A stretch of DNA of 64,000 nt, taken from positions 1 through 64,000 of the forward strand of contig JBBRRB010000012.1 of assembly GCA_038225555.1 (NCBI GenBank), in the 5' to 3' direction. Source of the stretch: JANXQZ01 sp038225555. Lineage in GTDB: Bacteria > Acidobacteriota > Terriglobia > Bryobacterales > Bryobacteraceae. The notes beneath the pieces were generated by a model, which was not told the DNA's origin, did no database searches, and saw only the letters and a list, made by a program, of their open reading frames with translations. Shown in pieces: positions 59,561-64,000 of the stretch. The position numbers were made by a program, and so were the translations under genes. Every line of letters begins with the position of its first letter. Positions within the stretch are counted from its first letter, which is position 1.

Positions 59561-61021
59561 GTGAACGACCATCTGAAAGCAACTGAAGACTACGCGGGTC
59601 GACTCGCATACACGCGCCGCCATTTCTTCGCGAAGACCAGCACGGGGATCGGCGTGGCGGCTTTGGCTTCGTTGCTCGGCCCGCAAGCCGAAGCCAGCAC
59701 GAACGGGTTGGAGGGGTTGCCGCATTTCGCGGCCAAGGCCAAGCGCGTGATCTTCCTCCACCAATCCGGCGCGCCATCCCAGATGGACCTCTTCGATTAC
59801 AAGCCGCAACTCAAGAAATTCCAAGCGACTGAATTGCCTGCATCCGTGCGGATGGGGCAGCGCATCACGGGCATGACGTCAGGGCAGAGTTCGCTCCCGG
59901 TGGCTTCGTCCGTGTTCAATTTCAGCCAGTTCGGCAAGAATGGCACTTGGCTGAGCGAGTTGATTCCGCATCATGGCAAGATCGTCGACGACATCTGCCT
60001 CATCAAGACGGTGAATACCGAAGCGATCAACCACGATCCGGCGATTACATTCATCCAGACCGGCAGTCAGCAGCCGGGACGGCCAAGCCTCGGCTCCTGG
60101 GTCAGCTACGGCTTAGGTAGCGAAAATCACAATTTGCCTGCGTTCGTCGGGCTGATATCGCAATCCAGCTCCATCAATGTCGACCAGCCGCTGTTCTCGC
60201 GACTGTGGGGAAATGGTTTCCTGCCGTCTAATCACCAGGGCGTAAATTTTCGCTCGAGCGGCGATCCAGTGCTTTACTTGTCAGACCCTCCCGGTGTCGA
60301 TAAGGCTACTCGCCGCCGAATTCTGGACACGGTTGCGACGCTCAATCAGCGCACGGCGGAAGCTTACGGCGATCCCGAAATTGAAACGCGCATCGCGCAG
60401 TACGAGATGGCTTACCGCATGCAAACTTCGGTGCCCGAACTGATGGACCTCTCGAAAGAGTCGGAAGCCACCTTTGAAATGTACGGACCGGATTCCCGCA
60501 AGCCCGGCACGTATGCGGCAAATTGCCTTCTGGCCCGGCGGCTCGCCGAGCGCGGCGTGCGCTTTATCCAGCTTTATAAGCGCGGATGGGACCAGCATAA
60601 CGACCTGCCTCGCGATCTGGCGCTGCAATGCAAGAGCGTGGATCAACCTTCGGCAGCGCTGATTCTGGATCTGAAACAGCGTGGATTGTTAGACGATACC
60701 CTAGTGGTCTGGGGCGGCGAATTCGGCCGCACGGTTTATTGCCAGGGCAAGCTCACTGAGACAAATTACGGCCGGGATCACCACCCGCGCTGCTTCACGA
60801 TGTGGATGGCCGGCGGCGGAATCAAGCCGGGCATCTCACATGGAGAAACGGACGATTTTTGCTATAACGTGGCAGCGGACCCCGTCCATGTTCACGATGT
60901 TCAGGCCACCGTGCTGCAGTGTCTCGGCGTAGATCATAAACGCCTGACGTTTCAATTCCAAGGACGGCACTTCCGCCTTACAGATGTAAGCGGCGAGGTG
61001 GTAAAGCCGATTCTAACCTGA
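59561..61021 (+). CDS. DUF1501-family protein (sulfatase-like fold), partner of PSCyt1/DUF1553
   Basis: This 486-residue protein starts with GTG 59561 behind AAGGAG. A twin-arginine-like leader (YTRRHFFAKTSTGIGVAALASLLG, about 18-42) precedes the DUF1501 domain: KRVIFLHQSGAPSQMDLFDYKP, NHDPAITFIQTGSQQPGRPSLGSWVSYGLG, VWGGEFGRT and GRDHHPRCFTMWMAGGGIKPG. DUF1501 has an alkaline phosphatase/sulfatase-like fold. It nearly always occurs next to PSCyt1/DUF1553 genes, as here, suggesting a joint envelope function that is still unknown. Confidence 0.92.
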   Translation: MNDHLKATEDYAGRLAYTRRHFFAKTSTGIGVAALASLLGPQAEASTNGLEGLPHFAAKAKRVIFLHQSGAPSQMDLFDYKPQLKKFQATELPASVRMGQRITGMTSGQSSLPVASSVFNFSQFGKNGTWLSELIPHHGKIVDDICLIKTVNTEAINHDPAITFIQTGSQQPGRPSLGSWVSYGLGSENHNLPAFVGLISQSSSINVDQPLFSRLWGNGFLPSNHQGVNFRSSGDPVLYLSDPPGVDKATRRRILDTVATLNQRTAEAYGDPEIETRIAQYEMAYRMQTSVPELMDLSKESEATFEMYGPDSRKPGTYAANCLLARRLAERGVRFIQLYKRGWDQHNDLPRDLALQCKSVDQPSAALILDLKQRGLLDDTLVVWGGEFGRTVYCQGKLTETNYGRDHHPRCFTMWMAGGGIKPGISHGETDDFCYNVAADPVHVHDVQATVLQCLGVDHKRLTFQFQGRHFRLTDVSGEVVKPILT

Positions 61022-61031
61022 TCGGCAACCC

Positions 61032-61859
61032 TTACTCCACCGGGCTGAAGCTGACTTTACTATTCACGTCGGCCCTCTGAAAACCGCTATTCTGCATAGA
61101 TATTCCAATCCTGCGCGCATAGAAGAATAGCAGTCGAATCTTCATCTCACCCCCGTACGTCACCGGGAACCAAAGCCCTTCGTCGAATTTCTTAAACGTC
61201 ACCTTGAATCCAAGATGTTCAATGTTGGTCCCTAGCGCGGTCTTCACGAGAATAGGAATTTTGAAAGCGGAATGCGTCGTGACCAGCACAGGCTGATACT
61301 CGGTCTGATCTATCAGCGCCTCTCCGGCCCAAATGGCGCGGTCATCACCGTCATGCTCCTTCCTGGGCTCGAACTGAATCCGATACACCGAAATACCCCG
61401 ATAATCCTCAACTCCGTCCAGCCGGAATTCGTACTGCTTCTGCTCTTTGGCAGTAAGAGGGAACATGTCGCGGTTGATCCCGTCCTTCGTCTTGTCGTTG
61501 GCCAATTCCTCGGAAATATCGGCGCTGATTTCCCCTTCCATTTCAAAGTGGACATGAGCATGGTCGTGATCCGGGTCGTGATATTCCACCACCTTGCCAT
61601 GCTCCACGTTTTTCCCCAGGAAATGCGTGCGCTCCTTTTTGACCCCTTTCGGCGACGGTGTCACTGTGAACTCGCTGTACTCCTCATGCGACAACTTGCC
61701 GTTGGTGTGATTAATTCGAACCAGCAGATTTTGGTGGTAGACGAATGCCGAGCGCATCGCCTCTGCCCGGTCTTGATTGGCCGCCACCTTCGCCATGATG
61801 CTATCCGCAGACTCGGACACAGGTGCAGCGAAAAAGAACAACAACGGCACCCAGATCAT
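61032..61859 (-). CDS. Exported protein of unknown function in the ECF sigma operon
   Basis: This 275-residue protein has a signal peptide (MIWVPLLFFFAAPVSESA). Its body (YHQNLLVRINHTNGKLSHEEYSEFTVTPSP, VYRIQFEPRKE, ALIDQTEYQPVLVTTHSAFKIP) has the spacing of an outer-membrane lipoprotein-sorting-like beta fold. A His/Asp-rich stretch (DPDHDHAHVHF, about 96-106) could bind metal. It is the last gene of a four-gene operon with a sigma factor; ATGA-like overlap with the DUF4252 gene. Confidence 0.7.
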   Translation of the reverse strand: MIWVPLLFFFAAPVSESADSIMAKVAANQDRAEAMRSAFVYHQNLLVRINHTNGKLSHEEYSEFTVTPSPKGVKKERTHFLGKNVEHGKVVEYHDPDHDHAHVHFEMEGEISADISEELANDKTKDGINRDMFPLTAKEQKQYEFRLDGVEDYRGISVYRIQFEPRKEHDGDDRAIWAGEALIDQTEYQPVLVTTHSAFKIPILVKTALGTNIEHLGFKVTFKKFDEGLWFPVTYGGEMKIRLLFFYARRIGISMQNSGFQRADVNSKVSFSPVE

Positions 61860-62395
61860 TTTGCTTTCTCCTCCGCCTTTTTTCGAATCGATTTGGGAAT
61901 TCCAAAATTGCCGCCCAGTTTGCTCAACCCGTCCAGGTCCATTGGGCCGTCAATGCTGACTACCGTCAACTGCTTCGGTTCGGCTGAGATCAGGGCAATC
62001 CCGGCAAGTCGGCCCGCCACAGTCTTAAGGTAAATATCGGAATCGCCTTCAGTCTTACTGTGCACCTGCACAATACGTTTCCAAGTCTCGTCTTTCAACT
62101 GGCTGCGGATTGGCTCGACATCGGCGTCGAGATATTCTCCCGCATTCTTGAATCCGAAGCTTCGAATCGAAATGCCTTTTATACCAGCGATTAGTTTCTT
62201 CACGTCAGCGGCATCTGCGTCGCTGTCGTCCGAGATGAACCGGCTCGCCATCTGAAGCAGGGATCCGTCCAACGTTATATTGACGGTCTCGGCCGCTTTC
62301 GCCGCCAGTCGATCCAAATTATCCAGCCTGAGCGTCTGCGCCGCACAAATCGAGGGAAGCGCCAACAGGCAGGCTGAAAAAAACATTCTTGTCAT
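61856..62395 (-). CDS. DUF4252-domain exported protein
   Basis: This 179-residue protein has a signal peptide (MTRMFFSACLLALPSICAAQ) and a DUF4252-like body: LDRLAAKAAETVNITLDG, LIAGIKGISIRSFGFKN, WKRIVQVHSKTEGDSDIYLK and GIALISAEPKQLTVVSIDG. DUF4252 proteins in Bacteroidota and Acidobacteriota lie beside ECF sigma/anti-sigma genes, as here. The role is unknown. Overlaps on both sides (62392-62395 and 61856-61859) indicate translational coupling. Confidence 0.82.
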   Translation of the reverse strand: MTRMFFSACLLALPSICAAQTLRLDNLDRLAAKAAETVNITLDGSLLQMASRFISDDSDADAADVKKLIAGIKGISIRSFGFKNAGEYLDADVEPIRSQLKDETWKRIVQVHSKTEGDSDIYLKTVAGRLAGIALISAEPKQLTVVSIDGPMDLDGLSKLGGNFGIPKSIRKKAEEKAK

Positions 62396-62697
62396 TGATT
62401 GATCCCATCCACTTTTCTTTGAATTCGTTGCAATTTAGTCGAGGTAATTTCGAGCGCCCGCACAAGTTGCGAATGGGCGGCCTGGACTTCTTCGCGATCT
62501 CGTCTCTGCTCGATACCAGCCAGTCCGAATCCTCCTATTAGCAGAGAAGCGGCTACGCATCCAGCGGCCCAAGGCTTCCAGCTGTTCACCCGATCCTGCC
62601 GCGAGTGCTGCACTTGCGCCAGCACGCGTCTGGTGAAATCGAGCGACGGTTGCTCACGCGCCAGCGCACTCCTCAGACGATCTTCAAGCTCGTTCAT
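62392..62697 (-). CDS. Short membrane protein, probable anti-sigma factor
   Basis: This 101-residue protein has a cytoplasmic N-terminal part (MNELEDRLRSALAREQPSLDFTRRVLAQV), one transmembrane helix (about 43-62) and a short outer coiled segment. The position directly after an ECF sigma gene with a four-base overlap, and the membrane topology, suggest an anti-sigma factor. It lacks the zinc His-x3-Cys-x2-Cys motif of ZAS-type factors, so it is inferred from context. Confidence 0.65.
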   Translation of the reverse strand: MNELEDRLRSALAREQPSLDFTRRVLAQVQHSRQDRVNSWKPWAAGCVAASLLIGGFGLAGIEQRRDREEVQAAHSQLVRALEITSTKLQRIQRKVDGINQ

Positions 62698-63230
62698 TCG
62701 AATTCTCCTCCCATGGTCGCGGTCAGTTTGCGCCGAAGCAAAGCGAGCGCGCGCTGCAGGTGACTCTTCACGGTCGCCACGGGCATTTCCAAAAGCTCCG
62801 CGATCTCCGCCGGGTCAAGGTCTTCCTGATAACGCAGGATCAAGATCATCCGCGGAACCTCCGTCAGCCCTGCCACCAGTTGCCCAAGGTGCTGCTTGAG
62901 CATCGGATCGGTGAGCGGCATCCAGACGAAAGGCTCCGGCGCGTCGGCCAGGCTGACATGTTGCCGAAAACGCCTCCTGCGTGTCTGATCGATGCACCGG
63001 CGGCTGGTCACCTTGCGCAGCCAGTAGCGCAGATGGTCCTGCGACTCGATCCGCTTCTGGTGCAGGTGCAGTTCCAGGAATACTTCCTGTGCCAACTCCT
63101 CCGCTACAGCCCGATCACGGAGGAAATGATAAGCCAGACTGAAGACCATCGCCTGATTCTGCCGCACGGCGGTTTCAAAATCCGGGATTGCAGCAGAGCT
63201 CGCCGCTGTATCCGCCGATGGTTGGGCCAA
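62694..63230 (-). CDS. ECF-family RNA polymerase sigma factor
   Basis: This 178-residue protein has the sigma-70 region 2 (AMVFSLAYHFLRDRAVAEELAQEVFLELHLH, about 28-95) and region 4 (LTEVPRMILILRYQEDLDPAEIAELLEMPVATVKSHLQRAL, about 118-165). It starts with TTG at 63230; no ATG is available upstream. It heads an operon of sigma, putative anti-sigma, DUF4252 and exported genes, probably an envelope-stress module. Its own target promoters cannot be seen here. Confidence 0.92.
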   Translation of the reverse strand: MAQPSADTAASSAAIPDFETAVRQNQAMVFSLAYHFLRDRAVAEELAQEVFLELHLHQKRIESQDHLRYWLRKVTSRRCIDQTRRRRFRQHVSLADAPEPFVWMPLTDPMLKQHLGQLVAGLTEVPRMILILRYQEDLDPAEIAELLEMPVATVKSHLQRALALLRRKLTATMGGEFE

Positions 63231-63334
63231 GGTTAGGATCGTATTGCCTCTTGCTTACTAATACGCGCCAAGCGGGCCAAAGAACGCAAAAATCAACAGC
63301 GTGCGCCGAACGATCTGATACAATCGCTGAAACA

Positions 63335-64000
63335 ATGAAGCATATCCGTCTGTGGCTCATCTCCGGTTTTGTCACGCTGTTGTCGCTCGGCTTCGTGCTT
63401 ACGCGCGGCGATGCACAGCCGAATACAGTCAAGCAAATCGTGGATGGCGTCTGGTTCCGCGAAGGCGACTTGAAAAACGCGGGTCACTGCAACAACGTGA
63501 TCATCGAGATGAAGGATTATCTCATCGTAGTAGACGCCAATTTTCCGAGCGGTGCGAGGGCGGCCCTGGAAGATGCCAAGAAGGTATCGAAGAAGCCCGT
63601 GAAGTATGTATTCGACACCCACCATCACGGGGACCACGCATACGGCAATGCAGTCTGGACCAAGCAGGGGGCCATCACGCTGGCTTACGTTGGGGTGGCG
63701 CAAGAGATGAAGCGCTATGAGCCGACCCGCTGGCTGGAAACCATGAAGGCGCGCAAGGATGTGGCGGAACTGGGACTGAACGCTCCCGAGCCTCCCAAGC
63801 AGACCTTTGCGAAGAGTCCTTATCTGATGACCGATGGCGCGCGTCAAGTGCAGTTCCACTTCTTCGGCTGGGCTCACACGCGCGGCGATGGGTTCGTTTA
63901 TCTGCCGAAGGAAAAAGTGCTCTGCACTGGCGATGCGGTGGTCAACGGGCCCTACAATTACACCGCCGATGGCAGCATCGGAAACTGGCCGAAAGTAGTG
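63335..64000 (+). CDS. Metallo-beta-lactamase-fold protein, cut by window end
   Basis: The first 222 codons of an exported metallo-hydrolase start at ATG 63335 and run off the right edge. A signal peptide (MKHIRLWLISGFVTLLSLGFVLTRG) is followed by IVDGVWFREG, LIVVDANFPS, zinc motif THHHGDHAYGN and FGWAHTRGDGFVYLPKEKVLCTGD, the usual MBL order. It resembles quinoprotein relay-like or SoxH-like MBL proteins rather than true beta-lactamases. The C-terminal end is not visible. Confidence 0.88.
   Translation, partial: MKHIRLWLISGFVTLLSLGFVLTRGDAQPNTVKQIVDGVWFREGDLKNAGHCNNVIIEMKDYLIVVDANFPSGARAALEDAKKVSKKPVKYVFDTHHHGDHAYGNAVWTKQGAITLAYVGVAQEMKRYEPTRWLETMKARKDVAELGLNAPEPPKQTFAKSPYLMTDGARQVQFHFFGWAHTRGDGFVYLPKEKVLCTGDAVVNGPYNYTADGSIGNWPKVV

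Overview
The window looks like chromosomal DNA of an Acidobacteriota bacterium, most likely of the Solibacter/Bryobacter group. The evidence is lineage-typical protein families: Solibacter-type C-terminal domains (TIGR03437 type) at 6647-7858 and 22750-24096, an acidobacterial VWFA-related protein (42396-45290), a large carboxypeptidase-regulatory-domain TonB-type receptor followed by a TPR protein and an FG-GAP/ASPIC protein (11817-18117), a PSCyt1/DUF1549/DUF1553 plus DUF1501 pair (56406-61021), and M13 and DUF4953-type metalloproteases. No rRNA, CRISPR array or replication origin was seen. Assignments come from reading the sequence and remembered family signatures; no database search was run.

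Region 1 (1 to about 6.5 kb) is a mobile-element graveyard. Its centre is a complete trio of tyrosine recombinases (RIT-type element, ritA-ritB-ritC, ATGA-coupled) between 117-bp inverted repeats. The outermost 30 bp of each repeat is a palindrome whose central TG lies in the same direction at both ends, as expected for an attL/attR crossover core. Outside each end is the 3' tail of a DUF3489-like gene followed by a hairpin, so the flanks mirror each other. Around it lie a decayed tRNA-Asn-like 3' half, a P27-type phage terminase small-subunit remnant, a frameshifted phage-type HNH endonuclease, and four copies of an 11-bp motif (GTTTCAAACRC). The region is bounded by a tRNA-Ala(GGC) gene.

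Region 2 (6.6-28.6 kb) is rich in exported proteins: a TIGR03437 protein, a collagen-like modular surface protein, a frameshifted exonuclease III, a GH130-like protein, the receptor/TPR/FG-GAP group, a HAD phosphatase fused to a HerA-like ATPase, an APC permease, an XRE/periplasmic-binding regulator, an M13 peptidase, a Rpn-like nuclease and small secreted proteins.

Region 3 (28.7-36.6 kb) is a tightly packed same-strand cluster: Gfo/Idh/MocA oxidoreductase, acyl-CoA dehydrogenase, a MeaB-methylmalonyl-CoA epimerase fusion whose linker is encoded by a double palindrome, MTA phosphorylase, a GT9-like protein, an M28 peptidase, a single-domain asparaginase and a START-like protein. It fits propionate/branched-chain acyl-CoA catabolism plus methylthioadenosine salvage.

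Region 4 (36.7-64 kb) holds tRNA-Leu(UAG) abutting a response regulator, an ISKra4 transposase remnant joined to a truncated Uma2 gene, YdcF, CYTH and phospholipase C-type genes, the VWFA protein, a zinc metalloprotease, a PhoB-like regulator, metH, a PP2C phosphatase and a DinB protein. Then come a SoxR regulator with a 19-bp-spacer promoter driving an apparently leaderless SDR gene and a QueA-like gene, the PSCyt1/DUF1501 pair, an ECF sigma operon, and the start of a metallo-beta-lactamase-fold gene cut by the window end.
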